A DNA stretch of 64,000 nt from Morella rubra. Taxonomy: Eukaryota; Streptophyta; Magnoliopsida; Fagales; Myricaceae. The translations under genes and the position numbers were made by a program. The stretch covers positions 2,311,835 to 2,375,834 of the forward strand of contig CM025854.1 in assembly GCA_003952965.2 (NCBI GenBank), given 5' to 3'. Below the pieces are notes generated by a model. That model did not search any database. It worked only from the letters and a program-made list of their open reading frames with translations, and was not told the origin of the DNA. Below, in pieces: positions 25,901 to 36,453 of the stretch. Numbering within the stretch: the stretch's first letter is position 1; each line of letters starts with the position of its first letter.

Positions 25901-28900
25901 GGTTTCTCTCCATCAGAAAGAATGTCCTCACTGAAAATACTTTCTTGTCAATGTGAGTCATCAAGGTCTAATTATTAATGCTTTTGCAAGTAGCATCATA
26001 GGTTTGTGATTACTGTTCTCATATTTCCCTTTTTTATGCAATAATCTTGTAGCTTTAATGCTGAACCTTAAGCACGAGGATCTTTGTAACTTATTCAGAG
26101 GGCACCTAGATCTTCTACGAATTCTGATAGTTACTTTATTCCAGTTTCTTGCACACAATCCATCTTAATATTTTTTAATTATTTTCCAAAATTGTGTCTT
26201 TAATGCATGACCCTTCTTTGTAACTTATTCAATTGGGCACCTAGATCTTCTAAGAAGCTGATGTTTCCGAGTTTCTTGAAGCTTAACATTTTTAAATTAT
26301 TTTCCAATCTGTGCTTGGACAATGCATGTTGTATTTATGAAAATCTTCAGCTACTTAAGAAGTGTCCATGGTTTATAAGTTATCTTGAATTGAAAAACCT
26401 TTATTGGTCTTTTGATGCATGTTGCTGCTTAATGGTTGTAGATGGGTCTCTTCCCTTAATTTTTGCTTTCAGCTTTTGATACCTGGACGTACATTCGTGA
26501 TGATCTGATCATAGCACCTAATGATCTTTGTTTGCATGTGCAGTAGTTTGGTTTTCGTTTGTTAGGAATTTCTATTTTTGGATTTTGGATACTTTGGTTA
26601 GTACAATGGTGTCCTTTTAAGACAAAACTGATCATAAGTGCTTGGTAAGGATTGCTTTTGAAAAGATTCTTAGAAAAGTTTGAATTTTTTATGTTCACTT
26701 TTAGGTTTCTTTCGAAAGATGTGAAAATACAATGTGGTCTCAAGGTCTAATTATTAATGCTTTTCAAGTGCATATTTTGGATACTGATGATAATCCGCTG
26801 AACCTTGATTTGCTGAATGATTTTACTCTGGATATTAATAGTTTCTTGCCACTTAACCTAATTTGTACAACTTGGTGATTTTATTCCACATGTATTAATA
26901 CGTTATATTTCGCTGCAACATCATTTAGTACTTGGTTTACATAAACATGCTTAACCATCTTGGTCAGTCTCCTTTTATATGGGTTTTTGCACCAACCACC
27001 GGAAGCCTTTTCTGCAATGGCCCATCCACTGGGGTTACTCAACAGCATACAACTCTTCTCTCTAAAACTCTTCATGCTGGAGCTACCATTAGAAGGAAGT
27101 TTTAATATGTTAAATTTTGATTTCCATGTTTTCTGAACTTACACTATTTTCAGCTTATTTTCTCAACCACTTGTTTGGAAAATCTATGTGGCGGTAAACA
27201 TTTATTAGTCCAGAAACATTCAGGAGATAGCCGATGACATTTGTGCCTACTCTCGTGTGCAGGTTAACTAAGCATCGTCTAAATGAATCTCAAGCTTATG
27301 AATATTTCGTATTGCGTGCGCAGAACATAGCTTTGTCTCATGGATATGAAATTGTTAACTGGTATGAATCCTATGCAGTGGGTTAAACTGGTAGTTTTGT
27401 TTTTGTTTTTTTTTTTTTCCCTCTTGGTAATCCTTGAAAAATTTCAGGGAAGAGACTTTTAACAATTTTGGCAATAAGTTGAGCAGAAAGACTGTGGTAC
27501 ACAACTGGTATGTCCTACGTGTGATGAGTTGAAGTAGGAGGTCCCGCATTATCTACTTCTTTGGATGGATATTGCATCATTTTCATATTCCCATTTTCCA
27601 TTCTTAAAACTTCAAAGAGTGTTGGTCTTGAATGTCTTCCCTGCATAATTAAATGCAAGCATCATGATTGCGAATCTATCCGATTCATATATCAAAACGT
27701 TAAGAGAAATATTGGTAAAGTAATTTCCTGTAAACATTAAGGAATAAGCATAACACATACTGGTTAGCATGATTAGTAGTTTGGCTTCACACAATGTATA
27801 AGAACTATCAACGTCGCCTTTTTTATGATATAGCTAAGTAGTTTTGTTAAGAAAGATAGACAAGTTGGGCCTTTCCACCTAATACGTCAACATTTTGGGT
27901 TAAATAGTTTTAGAAATTTCACAAGTGAAATGCAAAATATACCTGGGTCTTTGGGCTTGAGTGCATTTAGTTAGACGGGTTGATGTATGAATTCCTGGGG
28001 TGCAAACAAATAATGCCTGTTTCATCTTGTACCGATCACATTACATATATGCATGTGTATGTACCTACGAATGCACGCATCATGTACTTATTTGACTAGA
28101 ACTTAGAGAATCAAATCATTTTCCCTAGAAATGCTTATTTTTCCAAGCTGCTCAAAACATTTTCTGCCCTTACGGAATGTTGAAAACTCTTAAACAAACT
28201 TTGCTAGATAGACACTCATACATCTTGGAAAAATATTGGCCCTCGAAGCAATTCTGTGTGATTAGATACGGAGAGGGTATTTTTGAAGTTTCAACCTAGT
28301 TCCTGTGCAATTATTGAAAAGAGAACTTTAGCTTTAAGCTGATCCATCCAATAAATATCTTGATTGGAAGAAAATCCCCAATTCTTAGTACAATTTGATG
28401 CTAAACTATAGCTATCTATTGGTTCTCTCTCTCTCTCTCTCTCTCTCCTTGGGTATCTGAGCAAATAGAACCGTTAAATCAGTAAAATCTATCAATTCCT
28501 TGAAAATCAAAATGTTTTCAAGGGTCACTGCTATGGTCGTATAACCAGGAAACAAAATGTTTCTGAAAGATTCAACCAGTATCCACGAAGTGTCACTATT
28601 TTAGGACTTTGTTTCTTAGAACTGAAGGGGTACTGGATACTGTGGTGATTGAAGTCTCACTCTCTCAAGACATCTCTGGATAACCATGAGACAGGTGGCA
28701 GTAGTTACAGTGGCAGACTTTCGGTAATAAGCTGGGAATACCTGTAAGCCGATATTCTCATCTAATATCCAAAAAGCTCTGTCAATTCAATGCTTCATAC
28801 TGTAAGAAGCAGAAGTAATGTTTGTTTATGACTACTGTCCTGCTCCATTTCCAGCTACTTCGAACTTATGGTTCCCTAGAGCAAATTCTTTTCACAAGGC

Positions 28901-29988
28901 TTTTTCTGTCTTCATATGCTATCAGTGTGTTCTACTTGTTTTGAGATTTCTGGTGGGGTTGATGAATGTCCGAGACTGGCAGGATTGGAGGTGGTGTTGC
29001 TGCGAAGGTCGTCGCAGCTGGATTAAGGTGCATTGTAAGCAACCAGGACAAGTGGTATTTGGATCACTTAGATACCACATGGGACCAGTTCTATATGAAC
29101 GAACCACTCACAAATATCACAAACCCGAAGCAACAGAAATTAGTTCTTGGGGGTGAGGTGTGCATGTGGGGTGAACATATTGACGGGTCAGATATTGAAC
29201 AAACCATATGGCCACGTGCTGCAGCAGCTGCAGGTATATAGATAGAGCGTTTTGAATCTTAACTTCTTCATTCTCCAAGGAAATATGTGTTATCATTCTG
29301 TTCTTCTGCATCATTGTACCTGATCGTATCCAATTTCCGTCAGAGATCTATCTGAAGCAAGTATCGCTATGTTGTATAGCCTTGATCTGTCCTATTTGTA
29401 GGACGCTGGCGCAAATTGACATTCCAAGGTGAAGCGAAGCCTCACCCATGCCTGGGTTACAGAACACACCTTAGTTTTAGATATTTCAGCAGCTATGCCT
29501 GGACGATGGGGACTTGGTTGCTACTAATTCTAGTCATTTTTGGTTGGACCAATTAAATCTTCACTTAGAAAAAAAAATTCTCCAGACTAATAAACCTGTG
29601 TCAGTCATAAACATCCTACCTCATTCCTTAGCCCGTAAGGAACCTTATCGAGAGTTAAAGACAAGCAATAGCTACTCGTATCTGAAAACTGCTGTACTTT
29701 TTGTGCTTTCAGAATTTTGGCAGCTGCGAAAGTGACATGCTGCGTAATTGTTATGCTAGCAATTTTTATTAAACTCTTGGCTAACATCTGCTTTCGCTGT
29801 TATGTCCCTTTCCAAACGAAGAGCGGCTATGGACACCTTATGACAAGCTGGCTAAGGATCCAAGACAAGTTACTGGAAGGTTAGCACATTTCAGATGTTT
29901 ACTGAAACAAAGAGGAGTTGCAGCTGCTCCTGTAGCTGGACCAGGTAGAGTTGCTCCCATAGAGCCGGACTCCTGCTATAGTCAATAG
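13913..29988 (+). CDS. HEXO3: Beta-N-acetylhexosaminidase (GH20), copy B, exons 1-9 and 11-14; exon 10 missing
   Basis: Second HEXO3-like gene. Exons: 13913-14233 (ATG at 13913), 14507-14581, 21010-21045, 21148-21259, 23454-23524, 24207-24337, 24430-24495, 24964-25064, 25217-25276, then 27263-27361, 27448-27507, 28983-29233, 29822-29988 (stop 29986-29988). Exon 1 encodes a hydrophobic N-terminus ending near AIDAAR, a likely signal peptide. The 34-bp exon 10 of copy A (family CWTVTPHVKKW) cannot be found between 25277 and 27262. Splicing exon 9 directly to exon 11 reads ACA AGT TAA, a stop just after HLGGDEVDTS. The region where it should lie (about 26150-26835) looks scrambled, so the loss may be an assembly error. 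Intron 2 (14582-21009) holds a LINE and a stray exon-1 copy. Exon 14 has one visible difference from copy A (LLKQRG for LLNQRG). Confidence 0.8.
14582..15419. other. HEXO-B intron 2, part before the LINE
   Basis: T-rich intron sequence with donor GTGAGT at 14582. No other gene or repeat was recognised. Confidence 0.6.
15602..17520 (+). pseudogene. LINE ORF1-like protein, frameshifted
   Basis: The N-terminal part (FRIESKEFHVRI, then FLAQRCCNKGGRYIAVVEYGG and PEGKHGHGW) resembles the first ORF of L1-type elements common in plant genomes. The frame shifts near 16020-16050. It then runs through a short heptad-like LGKQVMSLRKEVDRLASLL stretch and shifts again around 16400-16700. The last frame ends at TAA 17518-17520. 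I infer an RNA-binding role from its position; I cannot identify a named domain with certainty. Confidence 0.6.
17520..18603 (+). pseudogene. LINE ORF2, apurinic endonuclease domain, frameshifted
   Basis: Starts at ATG 17520-17522, overlapping the stop of the previous ORF as TAATG. It shows the endonuclease landmarks SWNVRGLN, CFQETK, GGDFNV, SRIDRFL and SDHFPI. One frameshift lies near 17660 (after ISEQW) and another near 18350. The usual linker EEVSWRQ appears at about 18530, then the element breaks off into HEXO-like sequence. It would nick target DNA for target-primed reverse transcription. Confidence 0.8.
18614..19440 (+). pseudogene. Stray HEXO promoter plus exon 1 copy inside the LINE
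   Basis: Homologous to the sequence around 13225-14360 of the intact copy, but the truncated RNase H LINE is absent and the part between about 18680 and 18880 is unrelated. Exon 1 is at 19022-19347 (326 bp against 321 bp). The 5-bp excess lies in the signal peptide codons, so the ATG reads into a TAG within about 20 codons. The start of intron 1 follows in shortened form, then LINE sequence resumes. No exon 2 follows it. Confidence 0.75.
19441..20760 (+). pseudogene. LINE ORF2, C-terminal part of reverse transcriptase, decayed
   Basis: Begins within the palm region with GVSHLLFADDTLVMW, carrying the catalytic FADD motif (about 19492-19520). LKVNLSKSEVIPIG and a CRISALPITYLG block, typical of plant LINEs, follow. 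After about 19740 the frame breaks often. The upstream half of the reverse transcriptase is missing. Confidence 0.75.
21260..23453. other. HEXO-B intron 4
   Basis: A 2.2-kb intron. From about 22512 it is homologous to the start of the window. No gene recognised. Confidence 0.65.
25277..27262. other. HEXO-B intron 9 region with scrambled segment
   Basis: Colinear with copy A to about 26145, and again from about 26848. Between them, short pieces recur from a few hundred bases upstream: the 'ggtctaattattaatgctttt' piece occurs at 25964 and again at 26744, and the 'cacctagatcttct' piece at 26103 and 26238. About 1 kb of copy A, including exon 10, has no counterpart. Confidence 0.7.
28424..28447. 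repeat. (TC)n microsatellite, copy B
   Basis: The longer allele of the intron 12 TC run. The length differs from copy A although the flanks are identical. Confidence 0.8.
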
Positions 29989-30015
29989 TAAGACGGCATG
30001 CCTCTTATTATTTAG

Positions 30016-30021
30016 AATAAA
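30016..30021 (+). promoter_or_regulatory. Candidate poly(A) signal of HEXO-B
   Basis: AATAAA shortly after the HEXO-B stop, identical in position to the one in copy A. Confidence 0.4.
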
Positions 30022-30330
30022 AAAGCTCCTGAGTACATCTGGTAGTATTTATTGTTATTCGCCCTGAAACAAATCTATTATTCATTGTAAGGTGGTAAAT
30101 CCATTATTCATTGAAAGGTGGTGCTTCTTTTGCTTTGACATGTACAGCCCCCAAAATGCGCCTTAACCTTCCAAATCGATGCTTCTTGAAATTCCCATAC
30201 CAATGTGGTCTTTAAGAGTTTAACTATTAATTAATTGAAAACATGTACTGCAAGAAAGCTTTAACTCAGGCAAGCAGGAAAAAGGATGTACAGTGAAGTA
30301 AGATCTGGTGCTCTAAAGATTGAAAGGGTT

Positions 30331-30560
30331 AACCCCCCGGGTAGCTCAAGTGGCATGCAGCGGCCCTTAAGAGTGTGGGTTAGGCATACAGTAAGAGGTT
30401 CAAACCACCACTTGCGCAGAAAATTAATGACTTAAATGAGAGATTAGTCAGTCTCTTCTAGAATTTACCGTAGTGTTGAAGTTAATTCATGCAGATACTG
30501 GGCTAGATGTATTCGAACTCGCTTCATGTGAATAGGTATTCGAATTTTTCTAGTTACACG
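30331..30560 (+). mobile_element. tRNA-derived SINE, copy B
   Basis: Same element in the same place in the second unit, with the same A and B boxes and flanking direct repeats (about 30315-30330 and 30565-30579). The insertion therefore predates the split of the two copies. Confidence 0.6.
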
Positions 30561-31020
30561 AAAAAAGATTGGAAGGGTTTGATAAAAATAATGAAAAAAT
30601 AAAAAAAATTGAGCAGTGTCTAACTCATTAGTAATGTCCAGGGTTCAAAATTTCAAATACCTTAGACACCTAATCGAGCAAAGCAAAAACTGAGCAAGAA
30701 TAATCCAGTGCTGTTTTGGTGCAAACTCTTAATCAGTATTCACAGAAATCTAGATTCAAAACTTCAAGGAAAAAAATGTCTAGGAATTGGTGAGAACAAC
30801 GGCCAGTTATCTATGGAATGAAGCGAATGTTTATAAATCTCTCGTGAATGAGCATAACAAGATATCTTTGTACACACACAAAAGCTATCTGCAGAAAAAA
30901 AATCAGGTGCAGTATGATACAAAAATCTAACTGCAAATAAATTATCATGGTTTCCAAGGAGGTGGGGGAGGTGGGTTTTGTGGATAGAGTGGTGGAACCG
31001 CTGAAAATATGGTGTTGATG

Positions 31021-33043
31021 TCAATGCCATGGCCACGACAGGGATACAAGTGCAGCAACTAGTCCAGCATTTCCGGCCATGGTTGGTTCGGTGAAATTAG
31101 GGCTGGTGCGCACGTCATGGTACTGATCGTTCTGGTCAGGCCCTCCAACCATGGCTCCTATGATGTTGTTAGGGTTGGGATTCTTGCTGTCATGCCACTC
31201 CCATCCTCCTTTGCAGGTATAATATTTGTTGTCGTTGGGCGTAGAAGCACCCCGGTGATGGACATGTCTAGGGTACCTGCTGCCATATCCCACCACGTAG
31301 CTCATGTTCATCGGGTTTTTACCTAGGATATAGTCCATCTGTAGAAAAGCAACACGAAAAAACCATGCTAACTTACGATTAGGCAATTCTAGTTGCAGCG
31401 CTTATATGCAGATTAGAAGAAGAAAAAAACAAAAAAACTATGCAGACATGCGAGAGTAGATGTCAGATTGAGTGAAGAGGAGGACAGAGCGGGTGGAAGA
31501 CGGCACCTGGGAGGAGGCAAAACTTCGAAGAACATCTGCTGAAACATAATTGGTGCCGCAGTACCATCCTGGAACACCGGTGGCATTCATATAATCAACA
31601 AACAAAGATGCCAAGAAAGCTGTATTAGCCACATACTGCAGAGGCTGTGGCTGCCCAAGATTCGCCCTGATCATTCCCCCTGCCAAGTTTTCAGTTCTCG
31701 CATTAGAGTTCATCATTCAGACAAAGTTTGAAATAAGTAAGTCCTACTTTCTTTAAATTCTCTAGACACAAATGATCAATAGATACCTGAAGTTCTAAAT
31801 TAGCATTCGAAAATCAAAGAACATACCACGAGTCCAGTTGAAGACATGGTAGGTCTTAAGATAAGAGCACATGTTTAGACCAGTCACGTTATGATACATC
31901 TGCAACATGTCTTCATAAGGGTAGCCAGGGTTCAAGAATATCCGGAGCCTTGTTAACAAAAGCATGGCTGCTGGTAACTTGTTATCCCAACTCAGCACAC
32001 TCGTGGTTGGCTTCATGTAAAATGCTTTGGCATTCCTAGGGATCCCTGGGTTAGTTGCCAGCGAGAGATAGCTAATGTTTCCGGTGGCATAGAACAACCA
32101 TGCGCCACCCCACATGTACTCGTCGTAATAACCGGTGGAGTTATAGTAAGGAGCAATGTAAGGATTGCCTCGACTATATCTATTCCGTCTTCCGGGGTCC
32201 CTCGCGAAGGCAAACACTGTTTTGGCTCCTTTGATAAGCGTCTTCGAGTAGTCAACATTGTCCTGGAAAACAATGGAGGCTGCAGCAAAGGCTGCTGCCA
32301 TTTCCCCGGCAAGGTCGGGTCCTGTAGAGCAAGATTGTGTGATCCGTGGGTAGTCCATGTCTTCTGGCTTCTGCCAGCAGGTGTAATCATCTGGTGTTAC
32401 TGATCCATTAAGATGTCCACCAACCTAGCCAGACAAAGTCATGTTACGTTAATTCTCTTGCTCCATCAAAATAACTATTCGAATCGAATCAAGATTCAAT
32501 TTTCTGCTCGAATTACACAGTACAATTTAGAAAAAGTTAGACACAATAAGCGGACCTTATTATAATGCCTATGCAATCCGAAAATTTTATATGGATAATA
32601 TTTAATAGTGTAAGGTACACATATTGTGTTTATCTGATCTCTCCAAATTGTATCATGTAATTCGTGTATGAAATTATAGAGTATCCTAATCAATCCGAAT
32701 AAAAAAAAAAAGTTTATGAGAAATCTCATCACCTGGCAATAGATCTTATCAATTTTGGTGGCGGAGGAATTGAAGGTTAGGAGCAAATAATCAGTGCCCC
32801 ACTTAATGAGGTCCCGAACATGGTTGTACTCGCCAATGTTCTCATATTTGTACCTGTATTCAATCACACTCCAGCTTAGCATTGTCATGGCAAAAGCCAT
32901 TGGGAAGTGATACTTCACATTGACTCCAGAATCATAGTACCCTCCAACAAGCCCTTCTTTAACGGTGGCATCATTCAGCCCATCTGTTAGTCCTGAATTC
33001 CCTCTCCAGCCGATGCTGTACTGACTTTTAGGCAATTTTCCAG
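31021..33043 (-). CDS. KOR2: KORRIGAN-type endo-beta-1,4-glucanase (GH9), copy B; C-terminus frameshifted
   Basis: Near-identical second copy of the GH9 gene. Exons in coding order: 33043-32733, 32424-31827, 31679-31507, 31338-31021. An 8-bp deletion near 31035, compared with copy A around 9526-9533, shifts the frame after LVSLS. The last 32 residues of copy A (including the conserved VPPLY and the proline-rich tail) are replaced by WPWH and a stop at 31021-31023. The catalytic signature near [11 protein letters not shown] lies before the shift and is kept. The DSGV substitution of the DAGD box is present here too (32922-32933). As in copy A, no N-terminal anchor exon was found. The intron between the first two visible exons differs from copy A over about 80 bp (near 32510-32590). 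The truncation could be real allelic decay or a consensus error. Confidence 0.85.
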
Positions 33044-35018
33044 CTGCATGCAGCGAATTCATACCCGATGTGATTAATTAAAACATATTCACTTTATACC
33101 ATTAGTTTAAGGGAGATAAGATCGTAGAGTATATCTAATTAATCAACCTAATAATTTAGCTTTGAAATAAAATATACGTTGATACCAATATATAATTCAT
33201 GGAATTGAAAGTTGGAATAACTGTAATATGTTAAAATACACGGGCCAATTAGCAAACTGCAATAGAATATGAAGGAACCTAGCTACTACCTAGAAACTAA
33301 GAACCCCAGGAATTCCACTCCCAGTAGCCAACTGGAGCAGCGGAATTTGCCAGAACACTTTGAAAAATAGTGGCTAGTGACGATTCCGGGACCCACACGG
33401 TTTTAGAATTCTATTTGTCTATTTCCCTCCACCTGTCATTATGTCAAGCCTGCAGGTTTGAAATTACCAACCTCTCGATCGTTTTCATTTTTCTGTTTGC
33501 TTCTTGTTAATTTAATTAGGATAGTCTTTAATTAAAAGCCACTTATCATTAGGGATCAAGATCTTTGTCTGAATTATACAGTACAATTTAGAAAGATAAA
33601 CAAAGCATGTAACCTATTGTAAGATTCATGATTTCGAAAATATTACACAAGTAAATATAAGTAATATTAAATGGTGTAAAGTCTACTTCATGTTATATCT
33701 ATTTATCTTCAAATTACATTATATAATTCATAAAAAAATTACAGAGAATCTTAATTACTTCACTAAGACTCCGAGAGTGAAGTGGGTTATTAATTTAAGA
33801 TTGGTATAAGAAAGTCAATCTAAGGAGTTTGAACCTGCCCAATTCCCCACATATGCGCCAAAGCTCAGGTAAAAAAAAAAGGGTTTCAGAAAAAAAAAAA
33901 ATAACACGGCATGTTGAAAGCCAAGAGCTTCATAAAAAATATCCAAATTGGTAGAGGATATATGGACTTGCCAATAAAATTTTGTGAATCTTTACTTTAT
34001 TGAGATTTATTGGGTTTGTGAAAGTAAGTGTGTATGTGTAAAAGTTAAAAATTTTGGAGTGTGTTTGTTTTGTTGGAAATTTTGAAGCTCCAAAATATTG
34101 GGGAAACAAACACCCCCTGAAGCTGTTAGATTGCCGACCCTAATCAATCAAGCTCCAAGTTCAGTCCTATATCCTGTGGATGAAAGGCATATATATATAT
34201 TGATGAAATCCAGGGAAATTTCCTTAATCTAGCCCTCCAAAATTCCTACGGATGAAATACTGTAGATGTGACATGTATATATCTATGGATAGCAATAAAT
34301 AGCAGATTACTTGAAATGCACGTCGGAAGGCCTCACCAATAAATAGCAGGGAAGGAGAGCCGAATGTGAAGACAAGAAAAAGAACGAAAGAAAAGACGAG
34401 AGGGAGAGAAAAGAGACAAGAGTCGCCAGAAGAGAAGCAAAAAATTCAAAGAAGGGAAGAGAAAAAGGTGAGTTTTAATTTAAGTCCAAAGTTTTGATTA
34501 GTATTTTATAAGGATAGGTTTATGACTAGAATTTGTGTACTTTCGTTGAAGAAATTACTATTGCCCGTGTCACATATTAAATAGACTGTATTGTTATTTC
34601 CAAAGTGGCATAAATTGTTGTTTTATATATATATGAAAATATTTTTCTGATCCCGATAGTTGATAGAAATCCGTGTCGGTCGGTACTGTAATTGTGAAGG
34701 AATGTGCATTCTCAGTTAGTCATATGGCTATTCCTGCTCTTAAAAAAACAAAAAATCGTATCTTAAAAACCCAAGGAGCTAATCTTAATAGAGACAGCCA
34801 TTAATCACCAATGGTCCAGATCCGTTTGTTAGGGACCCACCTGGACACAAATCTGGATTTCTCTAAGCTACTCTGAAGATGCGTACAAAGAAGAGGGGCT
34901 GGTCCCAAACATAGATGAAAGTTGAAACGATAAAAAAAAAAAAAAAAAAAAGAAGAAGCAGGGAAACGAATAACTGAAGACGACCCAAGTCAAGTCACGC
35001 GGCTTCCGACTCTTGCTA
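33044..35018. other. Upstream region of GH9-B; counterpart of the HEXO promoter region
   Basis: Homologous to 11516-13344 and includes the same GA-rich candidate leader exon (donor GTGAGT near 34468). A HEXO exon 1 would be expected beyond the gap but is not seen. Confidence 0.6.
33968..34118. mobile_element. Insertion present only in copy B, MITE-like
   Basis: About 150 bp absent from the matching site of copy A (after 12437). It contains an inverted repeat (ATTTTGGAG at 34051-34059, CTCCAAAAT at 34089-34097), flanked by a second pair (GTGTTTGTTT and AAACAAACAC). Clear terminal repeats and a target duplication were not found, so the class is uncertain. Confidence 0.35.
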
Positions 35019-35029
35019 GTTGCTTACTT

Positions 35030-35440
35030 TTTTTTTTTTTTAAATAAACCAGCAATATATTAACGAAAACTAGGGAAACCAGTGTCACAATTACAGTACA
35101 AAATGGAAGACGGGATACAATTAGCAGCCAGAAAACCAGTAACATGAAAGCGCGCTGCCCAACTAGCCAGCAAGTGAGCCTGAAGGTTAAGGCTCCAAGG
35201 GACCCAATGAATGGCCCAAGCAGCCTGACCCTTAAACAAACATCGGATGGAAAGAACAATATCCTCAAATCTCAATCTTCCAGCAACGAGGAGTATCAGC
35301 CTGTTCGATGTCATCACAGAGTAATCGGCAGTCAGACTCAAAAATAACAGAAGACCAGCACCGCTGCAAGGCAATCTCCACCGCCCGAGCCGCGGCCATC
35401 GCTTCACCCACTAGGGGTCCGTAGCCTGAATGCGCTCCAT
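35030..35440 (-). mobile_element. 5'-truncated LINE fragment (RNase H end), copy B
   Basis: Same insertion as in copy A, with identical target-site duplication (35019-35029 and 35441-35451) and RNase H residues. Two bases after the second duplication the sequence runs into the N gap. Confidence 0.85.
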
Positions 35441-35453
35441 GTTGCTTACTTGC

Positions 35454-36453
35454 NNNNNNNNNNNNNNNNNNNNNNNNNNNNNNNNNNNNNNNNNNNNNNN
35501 NNNNNNNNNNNNNNNNNNNNNNNNNNNNNNNNNNNNNNNNNNNNNNNNNNNNNNNNNNNNNNNNNNNNNNNNNNNNNNNNNNNNNNNNNNNNNNNNNNNN
35601 NNNNNNNNNNNNNNNNNNNNNNNNNNNNNNNNNNNNNNNNNNNNNNNNNNNNNNNNNNNNNNNNNNNNNNNNNNNNNNNNNNNNNNNNNNNNNNNNNNNN
35701 NNNNNNNNNNNNNNNNNNNNNNNNNNNNNNNNNNNNNNNNNNNNNNNNNNNNNNNNNNNNNNNNNNNNNNNNNNNNNNNNNNNNNNNNNNNNNNNNNNNN
35801 NNNNNNNNNNNNNNNNNNNNNNNNNNNNNNNNNNNNNNNNNNNNNNNNNNNNNNNNNNNNNNNNNNNNNNNNNNNNNNNNNNNNNNNNNNNNNNNNNNNN
35901 NNNNNNNNNNNNNNNNNNNNNNNNNNNNNNNNNNNNNNNNNNNNNNNNNNNNNNNNNNNNNNNNNNNNNNNNNNNNNNNNNNNNNNNNNNNNNNNNNNNN
36001 NNNNNNNNNNNNNNNNNNNNNNNNNNNNNNNNNNNNNNNNNNNNNNNNNNNNNNNNNNNNNNNNNNNNNNNNNNNNNNNNNNNNNNNNNNNNNNNNNNNN
36101 NNNNNNNNNNNNNNNNNNNNNNNNNNNNNNNNNNNNNNNNNNNNNNNNNNNNNNNNNNNNNNNNNNNNNNNNNNNNNNNNNNNNNNNNNNNNNNNNNNNN
36201 NNNNNNNNNNNNNNNNNNNNNNNNNNNNNNNNNNNNNNNNNNNNNNNNNNNNNNNNNNNNNNNNNNNNNNNNNNNNNNNNNNNNNNNNNNNNNNNNNNNN
36301 NNNNNNNNNNNNNNNNNNNNNNNNNNNNNNNNNNNNNNNNNNNNNNNNNNNNNNNNNNNNNNNNNNNNNNNNNNNNNNNNNNNNNNNNNNNNNNNNNNNN
36401 NNNNNNNNNNNNNNNNNNNNNNNNNNNNNNNNNNNNNNNNNNNNNNNNNNNNN
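35454..36453. other. Assembly gap, 1,000 N
   Basis: Exactly 1,000 unknown bases, the usual placeholder for a scaffold join of unknown size. Genic sequence to the left and satellite to the right need not be neighbours at the stated distance. Confidence 0.98.

Larger units (their letters stand above)
1..35453. repeat. Head-to-tail duplication of a HEXO3-KOR2 unit, about 21.5 kb
   Basis: 1 to about 13777 matches about 22512 to 35453 almost base for base. The offset is 22,511 in the HEXO 5' part and about 21,500-21,530 from exon 11 onward, because copy B is shorter by about 1 kb around exon 10. Exons, introns, SINE and truncated LINE are all shared. Confidence 0.93.
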
